Shown here: piece after piece, positions 45,553 to 56,710 of the stretch | Numbering within the stretch: the stretch's first letter is position 1 | Layout: each line of letters opens with the position of its first letter | Assembly (NCBI GenBank): GCA_049999725.1 | Contig: JBNGIS010034005.1 | Coordinates: forward strand, 1-64,000 | DNA length: 64,000 nucleotides | Direction of reading: 5' to 3' | DNA from: Haplomitrium mnioides | Lineage: Eukaryota > Marchantiophyta > Haplomitriopsida > Calobryales | The notes under the pieces: generated by a model | What the model was told of the DNA's origin: nothing | The model's input: the letters and a program-made list of their open reading frames with translations, nothing else | Databases searched by the model: none | Translations under genes and position numbers: made by a program

Positions 45553-45975
45553 TCCTTGGATCCTAAAAAGTATAGAGAGTAAAGCTAAATGGATACTTTA
45601 TGTTAACTTCGTGCATCCTGAAAAGTATAGAGAAGAAAGTTGAATGCTTAGATATCAAAAAGTACAGAGAAGAAAGTTAAATGCTTGGATACTGAAAAGT
45701 GTAGAGAAGAAAGGTGAATGCTTGGATCTCGAAAAGTATAGAGAAGAANNNNNNNNNNGAAAAGTATAGAGAAGAAAGTTGAATGCTTGGATCTCGAAAA
45801 GTATAGAGAAAAAAGCTTAACAGATACTCATGTCAACCTCTTGGATCTCGAAAAGCATGGAGAAGAAAGTTAAATGCTTGGATTCCAAAAAATATAGAGA
45901 AAAAAACTGAATAAATACTCATGTTGTACTCTGGGATCCCAAAAGGTATAGAGAAGAAAGATGAATAGATACTCA
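45553..45975. repeat. Tandem array of about 38-60 bp units around an assembly gap
   Basis: Roughly nine units share CTTGGATCTCGAAAAGTATAGAGAAG followed by AAAGTTGAATG in shorter or longer forms. Ten Ns (45749-45758) lie inside, so the array is probably collapsed. Confidence 0.85.
45749..45758. other. Assembly gap (10 N)
   Basis: Ten Ns inside the tandem array. Confidence 1.
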
Positions 45976-47040
45976 TATCGTACGACTAATAAACAAAACT
46001 CAAATTCGGAAAATAAATGCAAACTAAATTAATGAAACATTGCTCCATGGTAAGAACTTGAAAAGAAACATTAGATGTGCTATTTTTGTGGCAAAACAAA
46101 TCCAAAATCTACTAAAAGAAACCTACAATGGAATGGTCTCTATGTTGTACCAAGATAGATAAATTATAAGAGATGCTTTTAAAATTTTGAGAAAACTTTA
46201 TTATGTTATTTTACACAATTTGATTATAGAAACGTTATAATGATAGAGTTTGTGAGTTTTCAATTTGTAATTATAGAAGTGGTGTCTTTTAGCTTCCTTG
46301 TTTTATAGGTTTCTAAAAGATTGAAATCACTCTCATCTTACTTCGTCACTATCTTGTTTTAAAAAAAAAAATTTAGTGAAAAACTTATAACTTATAAAAT
46401 AGTTTTAGTATTACATAGTCCATTTTCTCCACTTGATAATGGTCTCATTATTGTTAGTGCACTCAAAATGACCGATAACATCTTAAGAACTCAAATTGCT
46501 ACAAAATAGCTTTTAATTAACATCGTAGAGTGGATAAGAGCATTATTTTAAACCATTGCAATGTGGATATGACATTTATATTGAACTTGTTGTTGAAGAA
46601 ATTGCTTTATAGAGCTTTTTGTCAAAATACCATCCACTTTATACTCTATATGATTGTTAATAGCCACTTGAAGAGTAGAAGGCTCTATATAGTTATGGAG
46701 TCATGTTTGAAACAAAATGTTTTAATTTAGAAACATATTAGAAATATGATGAGTTTTAAATATGTGGTAGAAGATAAAGTTTATAAATAATGCAAAATTT
46801 TACTTGAATGATAGGAAAAAAGAAAAACCAATTCAAAAGAGAGACAATCTACAAACATGGATAAATGAGTATATAGTATAGCTTGATCACCAACAACAAA
46901 AGAAAATTCATCATGATATTGATATGAAACCTATTTTTGTTGGGTTTGAGCAATAACAAAGTGGTTGTGAGATTATTGAAAGAACAAAGACATTGTAGAC
47001 AAAGACCTCTTTATTTGTTTGGTTGTAATTTTTATATATC
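45976..47040. other. AT-rich spacer, no gene seen
   Basis: No convincing coding sequence. A short frame at 46530-46730 has a vague resemblance to a Ty1/copia RT segment (VDMTFILN), too weak to call. It ends at the ATCGT duplication of A5. Confidence 0.5.
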
Positions 47041-47045
47041 ATCGT
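47041..47045. repeat. Left target-site duplication of A5 (ATCGT)
   Basis: Identical to 54492-54496. Confidence 0.92.
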
Positions 47046-47484
47046 TGTAAAAAAACTCAAAGAGAACTCAAAAACCAACTTCCAAATAAGTAATACTTCA
47101 AGACAACTCTAAAAGAGTTACACAACTCAAAGCCAATAAGAAAACCAAAGCCAAGAGTGTTAGCCAAAGCCAAACAACCAAAGAGCCAAACCAAATTGAG
47201 AGGAACTCTAGAATGAAGAGTGGGGCTAAGAAGCCCTTCTATTTATACAAGAGAAGAGGTTGTCATCCCTCTTTCTTCTCTTACAAGTCACTTCTCATTT
47301 CAGCCCTAAAGGTGACTCTCTACCAAAAGTGACTTTGAATACAAGTAAACTAAAAGTGACTCTCCACCAAAAGTGACTTTAAAAGCAAGTAATCCAATCT
47401 TACCTTAAAAGTGACTCACTACCACTTCCTTCACTTCTCTCTATTTTCTTATAAATAGCACAACCTTATGCTTGTACTACTACA
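47046..47484 (-). repeat. A5 3' LTR
   Basis: 439 bp. On the plus strand it runs TGTAAAAAAACTC to CTACTACA, and the reversed TATA box CTATTTATA is at 47239-47247. Confidence 0.9.
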
Positions 47485-48549
47485 TAATCCTCGTTGTCTA
47501 GTCGATGACGTACTCGTCATTGCTGCAACTTTCAAAAATTTTAATAGCTTCTTGAGCATTATCAAGATTTGAAGAAGGTTTCCAAGTAGCATCATGAAAT
47601 GGATAGCCTTTCCATAGAACCTTGTATTGAACTTGTAGATGCTGCCCGCGTTTGATAACTCTTTTTGCCAAAATATGGTCCACTTCAAATTCTTCATGAT
47701 CATAAAGAACAATGGGCGGAGGAGGAAGTTGAATACGATTTGGAAAAGAAGATGGACTAGGAATAAAAGGCTTAAGTTTAGACACATGGAACACAAGATG
47801 AATCTTCATAGGAAGATCAAGTTTATAAGCAACAGGAGAAATAACTTGAGAAATAGAGAAAAGACCAATCTAAGCAGGAGATAACTTACGAACTCGAGTA
47901 TCTAAAGACAATGGAAGATCATGAGTGGATAACATAACTTGGTCATCTAAAACATAAGAGCAATCACGACGATGGCTATCGACATATTATTTTTGCCGAT
48001 TTTGAGCAACAATAAGATGGTTGCGAGCATCTTGCAAGGAAGAAGATAAACAAGAAAAAAAAGTAGAAATACTTGGAGCATTAGAAGAAGTAGGAGAAAG
48101 AAAACCATCAAGAACAAGAGGATGCTGACCTGAATTATGAAAGAAAGGAGAAAACCCAGTACTTGCTTGTTTGGAGTTGTTGTAGACAAACTCCATAGCT
48201 GGTAAGAAACTATCCCAATCGGTGTGATGAACATTAATGAACGCACAAAGCATGTCCTCCACAGTGCGATTAACACGCTCCGTTTGCCCATCTATTTGCG
48301 AATGATAAGCAGTAGACATAGAAAGTTTGGTTCCTAGAAGTTTGAATAACTATCGCCAAAACTTTCCAGTGAAACGTGAATCTTGATCAGATATTAACAC
48401 ATTGGGCATTCTGTGATGGCGAAAAATAGTATCAAAGTAAATTTTTTCCAATTGTGGAGCATCCACTATATCCACCGTTGTCGCTAAATGAATATGCTTG
48501 CTCATCTTGTCCATAAACACCACAATAGCAGTAAACCCATGAGGCATAG
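47485..48549 (-). pseudogene. A5 integrase C-terminal half and chromodomain
   Basis: From 48547 down: LISDQDSRFTGKFWR (the catalytic Asp of the core is kept), then after a stop MSTAYHSQIDGQTERVNRTV (catalytic Glu kept) to MEFVYNNSKQAST. The chromodomain frame 47809-47498 is uninterrupted: FHVSKLKPFIPSPSSFPNR, HILAKRVIKRGQHLQVQYKV and LWKGYPFHDATWKPSSNLDN. Chromodomains of this type are thought to steer integration to particular chromatin. Confidence 0.87.
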
Positions 48550-50733
48550 TGTCAGCTAGCGATTTGGGGCACTAAGATGGAATTCGGGAAATCGGGAGTG
48601 GCATTGGCACAATAGCCCTTTGTAAGTGTAAAGGTACCTTGGACGCAGCGGAATGACCTCAATCAGCACTTAAGAGCAGAACGTTTGATCCGAGAAAGAG
48701 GATGCAGTAATAGCGGAGAAGGAAGGGAGGGCGCACTCAAATTCGACGAAGGCAGAGGGGAACTTGTAAGCATCATTGGAACGCAAGAGACGACGCCCGC
48801 GAGGAGAAAGGAACGGCCACCTAAGGCAGATCGATCGGAGGAGGAAGAGTGGGTCTACAACGAAGAACTCTGAAGGCACTCGAGGGAGAGGCAGACCGCG
48901 AACATTGCCTGCAGCGGCCACACATCAGGTGCAAGGATCGAGGGAGCAACGAGGAGTCAGGGTCGTCGCAAGAGTGAGCTAGGCCAGGGAGAGGGGGACG
49001 CCTCAGTCCCGCAGGCGTGAGCGCACTCTACGAGGGTCCGACTCTTCTTGAAGAATGCACGATTCTTAACGGAAACGTGGAGCTCTCTAGGGGCTCTGAG
49101 AGATTCCTCGGAAACGTGGCGTCTCCAGAGCGCTTTAGGGGATTCCGCGGATGAGGTGGTGGCTCCAAGGGGCCCGAAGGTTGTCACGGAAAGGGGGCAG
49201 GATTATAGGCGAATGATAATCCTGAATGTTTCAAGATTCTGTGAAGCGTGGGCTGACCGACAGGTGGCAGCTTCTCAAGAAACGGTTACTAACGAGAAAA
49301 CCTACCAAGAAGTCCAGCGAAGAGGAGCGTGTCTATCTTGATCAAGAATTGGTTGCAGGGGCACGCGTGCTCCAGGGAGAGTATACCAGGGGTCACTACG
49401 TCAATGGAGGGGTTGATGCACGAGCGAGTGGAGGCTGCGACAGCGACCTCGAAGCAGGGAATCATGCATGGTAAGGCTGGGGCAAGAGTTCAGTGAGGAG
49501 CTATCGTGAAGCGAGTGAACTAGTTCCAGAGGGCCAGGGGGATTCGGAGGTGGACTGGAGGGGCGCCGAGAATCGCAGAGTGAGGAGCTCTGGGTGCTCG
49601 GGCGATCCAGGTGAACTCGTACTTACCGGTGGACCAGAGCGGAGGTGGACCGATACATTAGCTCGAAGGGATTCTGACTAGACCGAGAACTAAGGAGGGG
49701 CTGCCAAGTGAGGAGCTTAGAGTCGTCTCGGTGATTCTTTGTGCGAGTGCATCAGCCCAGGGTGTTCGGAGTACACCCTGGTGTGATTCTTCAAGTGGAG
49801 CTACGAGGGGGGGCTGCGTTAGTGCCCGCGCACTGCGTGGTAAGACTCTTCAAGGCTCGGAGTGGAGTGGGCTACCTGCAGTCGGGAAGGCTGCCTCTCA
49901 GAGGTGGGGGTGAAAGAAACTCTCTTCCTAGCCTGAGGAAGTAAATTCATGGCTTCTCGCGAGGGAAGTAAAAAAGACTATCTGGAGAGGGGTGCATGGG
50001 TGGGAGTTGGTTTGAGGGTCGGAAGGCGGCCAGTGATTCAGAAGGGAGGTATCAGTCGGTGGAGCAGGCCAGAAGGCCTTCAAGGACTCTGTTTCTTCTT
50101 GTAGTACATAGTATATATGTCTTTGTGTATTTGTGTGTAGTTAGATTTGCATTCAGTATTTGCATTCAAGAGACATTTGGAGTAGGCCACAACAGGACAG
50201 CTGAACAGACCCTGAGAACAGCCTGAAGGGGGAGTCCAGTCCTTTGACACAGATCTGAATTCCTGGGGGTGAATGCTCTCTGTTTCTGAGTTGGTGGTAG
50301 AGCTTAGGAATTAGTCCATTCTAGAATAGTTAGGAGTAGTTGTATCAATTCTGCGACAACTCCGAGAGGGGAAGTCCAGACCTTTTGTATTGTTATTTGG
50401 TGCAGGCCACCAGCACACTTCTATCCCAAGCACCATTCAGGAGGCAGGGTCTGAGTCCTCGAGCCCTTGAAGTAAAGTGAAGGAATTACACGAAGATAAG
50501 CTGGGGGTTATGAATGTGGACCTGGAATGTATGATTGATTGACTGACTTGAGTATCCAGCGAAGAGAGTGAGTGGTGCGTTAAAGGTTGGGAAGGAAAGA
50601 AAGAATCCTTAGAGCCTCAAAGTGGTAACTGACAAGGGGCCATCTCAGAAAAGAACCTGAAAGCCCTAAATCTGTCCTCCCCTGCGACCAAGTGGCACCT
50701 GGAAAGGTTAAGGCCTGAAGTCGGGGAGCGACA
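48550..50733 (+). mobile_element. Family-B solo LTR (2.2 kb) in A5's integrase
   Basis: Starts TGTCAGCTAGCG and ends GGAGCGACA, with perfect 5-bp duplications CATAG (48545-48549, 50734-50738). The reverse complement matches B1's LTR ends (GCTGACA and TGTCGCTCC) and internal blocks. For example, 49890-49980 matches the CTTCCTCAGGC block and 50230-50400 matches the GACTCCCCCTC block. Orientation is opposite to B1. No gag or pol. ORFs in it are chance products of GC-rich sequence. Confidence 0.88.
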
Positions 50734-50738
50734 CATAG

Positions 50739-51180
50739 TTGGAAGTGAAGTAAAAAGATCCAAACTTACATGTTCCCAAGGAGTAGTAGGAATTGGTAAC
50801 AGTTGAAGAAGTCCCGTTGGTTTTTGATTCGAAGCTTTGTTTCGTTGACAACTTTTACACGAACGAACAAAACTAGGAACATCTCGAGCCAAGTTAGGCC
50901 ACCACTAAGTGCGTTGAAGCAACTATGTAGTTTTATCTACTCCAAGATGCCAAGAGATAGGAATGTTATGTGCTTCTTGTAAATGAGCCATTCGAAGTGT
51001 ATCATCTTGTGGAACATATATTTGATGACCTCAATAGAAAATAACATCTTGAATAGAAAAAGAATGATACTCACTATCCTTGACGGCCAATCGTGCTCGA
51101 ACCAAGCTAAAGAAAGCATCTTCTTGTAGTTTTTGACGATAACTCCCACTAGTTGCCTAATCTAAATGTAAGATACTAAT
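50739..51180 (-). pseudogene. A5 integrase N-terminal half
   Basis: From about 51180 down, the KLQEDAFF-like end of RNase H is followed by the integrase lead-in. The frame at 50892 has the zinc-region cysteines FVRSCKSCQRNKASNQKPTG and WEHVSLDLFTSLPT, where the core begins. The frame then runs into the solo LTR at the CATAG site. Confidence 0.82.
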
Positions 51181-52800
51181 GTTGCTCACCTCCATTGTAT
51201 TCACTCAATGATCTGGCCTTCGTGACAGTGCATCAGAAATGGTGTGGAACCTTTCTGGCTTGTACTCTAGCCTGATATCATAGAGTTGCAATTGATCTTC
51301 CCATATGTGATGGTGACTTGTCATATTTTCCAAATGGATTGATTGTAACAATGGTTTGTGATCTGTGTGTATAAGTACAAGTCTTTCCAAAACATAACGC
51401 CTCCATAATTCTGTAGCATAAACCATTGCCAATTGCTCTCGATCCATTGCAGAATAGTTTCTTTCCGCCGCATTCAACTGGCGTGACATGAAGGTAATTG
51501 GATGAAGTCCATCCTCAAACTCTTGTTGCAAAACTGCTCCAATAGCAAAATTAGAAGCATCAAAATCAACTATACAACGTGCATTTGGATCATAGGGCTG
51601 TATAATAGGACGAGAAGAGACTACATTTTTGAGCTGTTGAAATGCCGCTTGCTCTTTGGCGGTCTATTGAAACTTGACCTCTATGCCTAGCAGATCTGTA
51701 AGTGGTGTAGCAATATGTGCATAACAATGGATAAATCGTCGATAGAAGCTTGCCAATCCATTGAAGGCTCTAATATCCTTTACCTCCTTTGGTGTTGGCC
51801 ACTCAGTAATAGCCTTGATTTTCTCTTCTTCCACCTTTATACCATCCACAGACATCTTTTGTCTCAAGTAAGTAACCTCTTGCTTCCAAAATTCGCACTT
51901 GGATTCCTTACAATAAAACTTCCAATTGCGCAATCTTTGCAAAACTTCTTTCAGATGATTGCGATGCTCAACTTCAGTTTTGCTAAAAATAAGAATGTCA
52001 ACAAAGAATACCAAAACTGACTTATCCAATAACCCATCAAAAATTCGATGCATTTGATCCATGAATATAGTCGAAGCCTTAGTAAGACCAAATATAACAA
52101 CCTTCCACTCAAAATGTCCATACCTCGTACGAAAAGCTGTCTTCGGCATATCACTTGGCTTGACAGGAATTCGCCAATAACCACTTCGAAGATCAAGCTT
52201 CGAAAAGAACCGCACGCCACTCAATTGATCCAACAAATCATCAATACGCGGTAAAGTATAGGTATTCTTTATTGTTTGCTTATTCAAACCACGATAATCA
52301 ACACAAAGACGAAATCCACCATCTTTCTTTGGTACAAAGAATATTGGTGCTTCCTAAGACAAAGTACTATGTTGAATGAAATCCTTCTCAAGAAGATCCA
52401 TCAAAGTCTTGCGAAGCTCTTCCAACTCTTGTGGCGATAACATATATATAAGCCGATTATACAAAATACTTCTTGGTATCAACTCAATCGGAAAGGGCAT
52501 TCCACGATCATTTGGTAACCCCTTTGGCAAATCATCCAGAAATACATATGAAAACTCCTTCAAGATATCATCAATTATTGAGGTCGGTATAGATTTCCCT
52601 CCCTCCTTATTCAAGTCCACAATAGGCTTGATCCATACAGCGAAGACGTGCAACTTTTTCTCCATCAAAACATTATGCTGAACTGATTTGGGCTTCTTCA
52701 CCAATGGTGCCAAACGTCCCAAAAGAAATTTCTTTCCTTGTAAAGTAACTTGAATTTGTCGTTTTGCCCAATCAACTTGAGCAGAACGGTCTTCAAGCTA
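51181..52800 (-). pseudogene. A5 reverse transcriptase and RNase H (degenerate)
   Basis: 52722-52354 carries the end of protease and the RT lead-in (DLPKGLPNDRGMPF, IELIPRS, ELRKTLMDLLEKDFIQHS). 52287-51664 holds [38 protein letters not shown] and SVLVFFVDILIFSKTEVEH. The usual L-D-D is F-V-D, so one catalytic aspartate is lost. RNase H and connection (51531-51205) include SRQLNAAERNYSAMDREQLA and EYKPERFHTISDALSRRPDH. Despite otherwise good preservation the polymerase should be inactive. Confidence 0.85.
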
Positions 52801-54060
52801 AGCCAAGCTCAAAATAATGTCATACTGAATGGGTGTAATTATAAAATCCATAGATTCCTCATAATCTTTGCCAATCCTTAGAAGAAATGGCTTGTGAGAA
52901 TGAAATACCTCATGTTTTTGGCCATCGGCCATAATCACAAAACTTCATTTGATAGGCGAAGTCGTAGCTTTGATTTTCTTTGCAAAACATAGTGACATGA
53001 AATTTTCAGAACTTCCACAATCTACCAACATTCTACAAGAATGCTCATCAACCATACCGTCTAGATGAAACAAGGTACTTCTAATTCTTGTTGAGATTTT
53101 CATTCCATTGGAACTAACTAAGCTCTCAATAAACTGCTCGACTATCTTTATTGAGGTCGGTCGTTTCCCTGATTTTCTTCTTTAGCAGCTGTTGCTTGAA
53201 CAAGAGCATGTGGTCGACCTTGGCGATGTGGGCAATTTGCAATCATATGACCAAGCTGTCGACAATAAAAACATCCTCCACTTTGACAAAGACGCTCACG
53301 CTCTCCGTCAATGAGTGCTACTCTCTACGTCGCATCAATCTCCATAGGTACAACCTCATTTGCTAGCACACAAATATTTGGTAAAGCTTGTTGTAGACGT
53401 GGCCTAGCCTCGTTGGTCGCTAGTAGTGAGTCATATTGTTCTACCATACTCATTGCTTCTTCTAGTTGAGAGGGCTCTCTCATTGTCACTTCCATTCTAG
53501 TGTGAGGCTTCAATTCTCGAACAAAGCGATCCAAAGCTTCTCCCTCACCCATATTAGGAATTCGCATAATGATATTTTGAAATTGTGTGACATAACTTCT
53601 TACCGTACCAAGTTGCTTTAATTCTGCCAAATGATCTCTTGCTACCTTTGAAGCATTCAAAACCGTAAATCTTAGATTTACCGCTTCTTCAGACTCTTGC
53701 CAAGAAGCAATTGGAGTGACAAATCCATGTTGAGCTTGCTCAATTTGATATCTCCACCAAGTCTTTGCCACTCCTTCCAATTGACTTGCAGCAAATAGAA
53801 TTCTTCTACCATCATCTCTTATATTGGTAGCTTCAAAATATTGCTCACAATCGAACAAGAAATTCTCAGATGCACTAGAAATTGTCTTCCCATCATAAAC
53901 CTTTGGCTTGGGAAACCGCACATGACTTCTTCTTCTTGAAAATGTGCCCTATTCCCCATTTGCATTTGAACTTCTAGCAAGCGAGTAAGATGTTCAATTT
54001 GTTGTTGCATCGCTTGCATCCTCCCTTCTTGATTCTCCATTCCACTAAAAAGAATGTGGC
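52801..54060 (-). pseudogene. A5 gag, zinc knuckle and protease
   Basis: ATG at 54040 begins MENQEGRMQAMQQQIEHLTR. After a frame change, 53921-53325 reads FLFDCEQYFEATNIRDDGRR, EGVAKTWWRYQIEQAQHG and TMREPSQLEEAMSMVEQYDS. The zinc knuckle (about 53228-53278, other frame) is canonical: GGCFYCRQLGHMIANCPHRQ. The protease loop near 53000-53040 reads MLVDCGSSENFMS, D-C-G as in A1. The knuckle and DCG separate A1/A5 from A3/A4. Confidence 0.83.
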
Positions 54061-54071
54061 TCTCATACTAA

Positions 54072-54491
54072 TGTAAAAGAACTCAAAGAGAACTCAAAAA
54101 CCAACTTCCAAATAAGTAATACTTTAAGACAAATCTAAAAGAGTTACACAACTCAAAGCCAATAAAACAAACCAAAGCCAAGAGTGTTAGCCAAAGCCAA
54201 ACCAAAGAGCCAAACCGAATTGAGAGGAACTCCAAAATGAGGAGTGGGGCTAAGAAACCCTTCTATTTATACAAGAGAAGAGGTTGTCATCCTTCTTTCT
54301 TCTCTTACAAGTCACTTCTCATTTCAGCCCTAAAGGTGACTCTCTACCAAAAGTGATTTCGAATACAAGTAACTTAAAAGTGACTTCAAAAGCAAGTAAT
54401 CCAATCTTATCTTAAAAGTGACTCACTACCACTTCATTCACTCTTCTCTATTTTCTTATAAATAGCATAACCTTATGCTTGTACTATTACA
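54072..54491 (-). repeat. A5 5' LTR
   Basis: 420 bp. On the plus strand it runs TGTAAAAGAACTC to ACTATTACA, with the reversed TATA box at 54263-54271. The adjoining primer-binding site (element strand TTAGTATGAGAGCC, about 54058-54071) differs at two positions from the TTGGTATCAGAGCC of A4. Confidence 0.9.
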
Positions 54492-54496
54492 ATCGT
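54492..54496. repeat. Right target-site duplication of A5 (ATCGT)
   Basis: Identical to 47041-47045. Confidence 0.92.
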
Positions 54497-54889
54497 GAGA
54501 AAGTAAAAAAAAAAGTGGTACCAAAGTCAAAGAAGTATGACTTTGTCGATTACATAAAATATTAGGTGGAAGATGTTATAAACAAGGTAAGGATGCAATC
54601 TTCCATGAGGAGATTGGGAAAGATGAAAAAGTACCAAGCTCATCATGGGTCATAGAGTTCCAAGGTATCAGCAACTTGACTTTCAAGACAAATATAGATG
54701 AAAGTACTCCATGAGGTTATGGTTATGAAGACATCAAGTCTATACTTAAGCATGAAGATGAACCTACATGTGAGGAATGTCAAGAAGATCAAGTAGTTAG
54801 AAGAGATGAAAAGACGATGCAAGAAGTACATTTGATCTTCAAAGAGGAGTCAACGGCTATTGAGGATGCTATGTGAAGTGCTTGTTTGC

Positions 54890-55640
54890 AATAGTGGGTG
54901 ATGCTAATGAAAGAAGAATGTCAATCTATATACTTGGAATATAAGTGATCATACACATGAATGCCAAATGCATTTAGCTGAAATAGCAAGAGTACATTAA
55001 ATTTATATTGAACAATTTTTCAATAGAGGATTCCAAAGCCACCTTGTACAGTGCTAGTGATCAAAGCTAAAGGATGCGATGAAAAGACAACAAATGGTTG
55101 ACATTCTTTATAGTTGTGCTACTGACCAACTGGCTATGATAATGACCAAACGTGACCTTGCATTTTCAGTGGGATAAGTGAGCATGTTCATGAAGAAGCA
55201 TAGTAAGCAACATTTGAAAGCAATCAAATAAGTCTTTTGGTATCTAAAAGACTTCAAGTAATATTGCATCATATTGGATGCTAGTTGATTAGGTGATCTA
55301 AAACGCGAAGACATCTCGGTTGGCAAGAGTAGAATAGTTTTACTGCACTAGAAGAAAGAAGAAAGTTGGTTCTGTAACACAAACACATCTAGAGTCAAAG
55401 TATTGGGATTGACACAAAACAAGAAAGAAGTTTGAGGTTGCTAGTTACTTATGGATTCAAGCAAAAGAATCGACAAATTATTCAACAAGGATGCATATTG
55501 GTGAACAATCGAATGCAGGATACTTGTTCAAAGCACAATGAAATTGACTATTACTTTCTCCAAGAAATGGTTGCCACTCAAGCGGAAATGAAATATTGTG
55601 CTTTAGATGCGAATTGAGAGTGGAGGAAGTATCATGAGAG
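54890..55640 (+). pseudogene. Ty1/copia RT-RNase H remnant
   Basis: In broken frames, IYIEQFFNRGFQSHL (about 54999-55043) resembles the copia Y-I-E-K-V-L-x-R-F-N-M region. It is followed by MIMTKRDLAFSVG, then VSMFMKKHSKQHLKAIK and VFWYLKDFK, which match copia T-R-P-D-L-A-x-A-V-G and W-x-x-x-L-R-Y-L-K. MVATQAEMKYCALDAN (55566-55613) corresponds to the RNase H S-T-A-E-A-E-Y motif. Many stops. No LTRs were recognised. A5 inserted close by. Confidence 0.6.
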
Positions 55641-56710
55641 AAGGCTGTGCAGGAACACATTCGGTTGGACAGATTGGAATATCCTGAAAAGGACTAAATA
55701 AACCGAAGGTATGGATTAGTTAGCGGTAGTCTTCCCACTGACCTTCCCAATGGGTTGTGGGGAACAGCCGAATTATTTTCTGTAGCTTGGCAAGAGCTTG
55801 GATGCCGGAGACTAGTCCACGAGCAGCATACGGCGCTCAGTAATCACATTTCTCAGACCTTCGTTCTCTTACCTTCTTCCCACCCGTGGTCGAAAACCTC
55901 TCCCCAGGGCTAAAACGGTAGCAACCTAGAGAAATCGTGCTACTAGGTCCCTTGCTGGTACTCTATCGTGGTGGTCTTTGCCACATGGAAGGCTTCACTT
56001 TCACGAAGAGAAATACACAAAGAAGATAAGGCTACGAATGCTTGAAAAGGTGTGTAGGTTTGATACACACGATTTAAGGGAAGACTAGCTCCTCACAGCA
56101 GGTTGGAAAACGGTGAATAACGTTCCCTGTTATGGACACAATCCTGGCCATATGTTGTGGATTGAATTTACCATGCTTTCTTTCAATGCTTTTCCCACCC
56201 ATACTCTCAAAGCACCAAATTTTCTCCCGTAGCCTCTCAAATGTGTATCAGTCTTGCAACTTACATGTTTGAATCAACATTGTCTACTACATCTTTCCTG
56301 CATAGTTCTAATCTGTCTCGAAACACTGAAATCCGACTTGCTAAGCTCAATGACAACGTAGAAGGTTGCCAGTACTAAACAAGGGTGCTACGGCGGGACG
56401 AATTTCTACACAGATACATTTCTGCGATACATCATCGAAGAAGCAATGAATTTGATTCCAGTTGGCAGATACAGAGCATCCATGAGTAAAATCTAAGGCG
56501 TAGTTGTCGTGTTGCTGTCTTTCAAACTTAATTGTAAGGTCGTAGGGCTAAGGCAGAAGAAGAGGCTTCGCCCTAGAAACACGGATATGCTCCTTTTCTA
56601 AGGAAATTGGTAAACTTAGAGAGATAAATTGAAAAGAGATATCGGCACCAAAGAAAAGTTCAGAAACGCAACGCACGGAAAATTTTGGTACGCAACAATA
56701 GTTTTGAATC
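55641..56710. other. No gene seen; upstream region of SPP
   Basis: Mixed-composition DNA without recognised domains. Its last few hundred bases should hold the SPP promoter and 5' UTR, but no clear TATA box was identified. Confidence 0.5.

Larger units (their letters stand above)
47046..54491 (-). mobile_element. Complete Ty3/gypsy chromovirus A5 with an internal solo LTR
   Basis: LTRs 47046-47484 (3') and 54072-54491 (5') are flanked by ATCGT on both sides. Gag with zinc knuckle, protease, RT, RNase H, integrase and chromodomain follow in order on the minus strand. The integrase is interrupted by the family-B solo LTR 48550-50733. By eye the two LTRs look over 90% identical, making A5 younger than A1-A3. 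Removing the insertion leaves an element of about 5.26 kb. Confidence 0.93.

Noticed and set aside
46530-46730. Possible Ty1/copia RT fragment (VDMTFILN)
   Set aside because: Similarity is limited to a few residues and the order relative to the 54890-55640 remnant does not fit.
48685-50226. ORFs of 60-97 residues between A5's integrase halves
   Set aside because: They lie wholly inside a solo LTR bounded by CATAG duplications.
29442-54491. Endogenous pararetrovirus (caulimovirus) origin for family A
   Set aside because: LTRs, tRNA primer sites, integrase and a chromodomain identify Ty3/gypsy chromoviruses; no movement or coat protein is seen.
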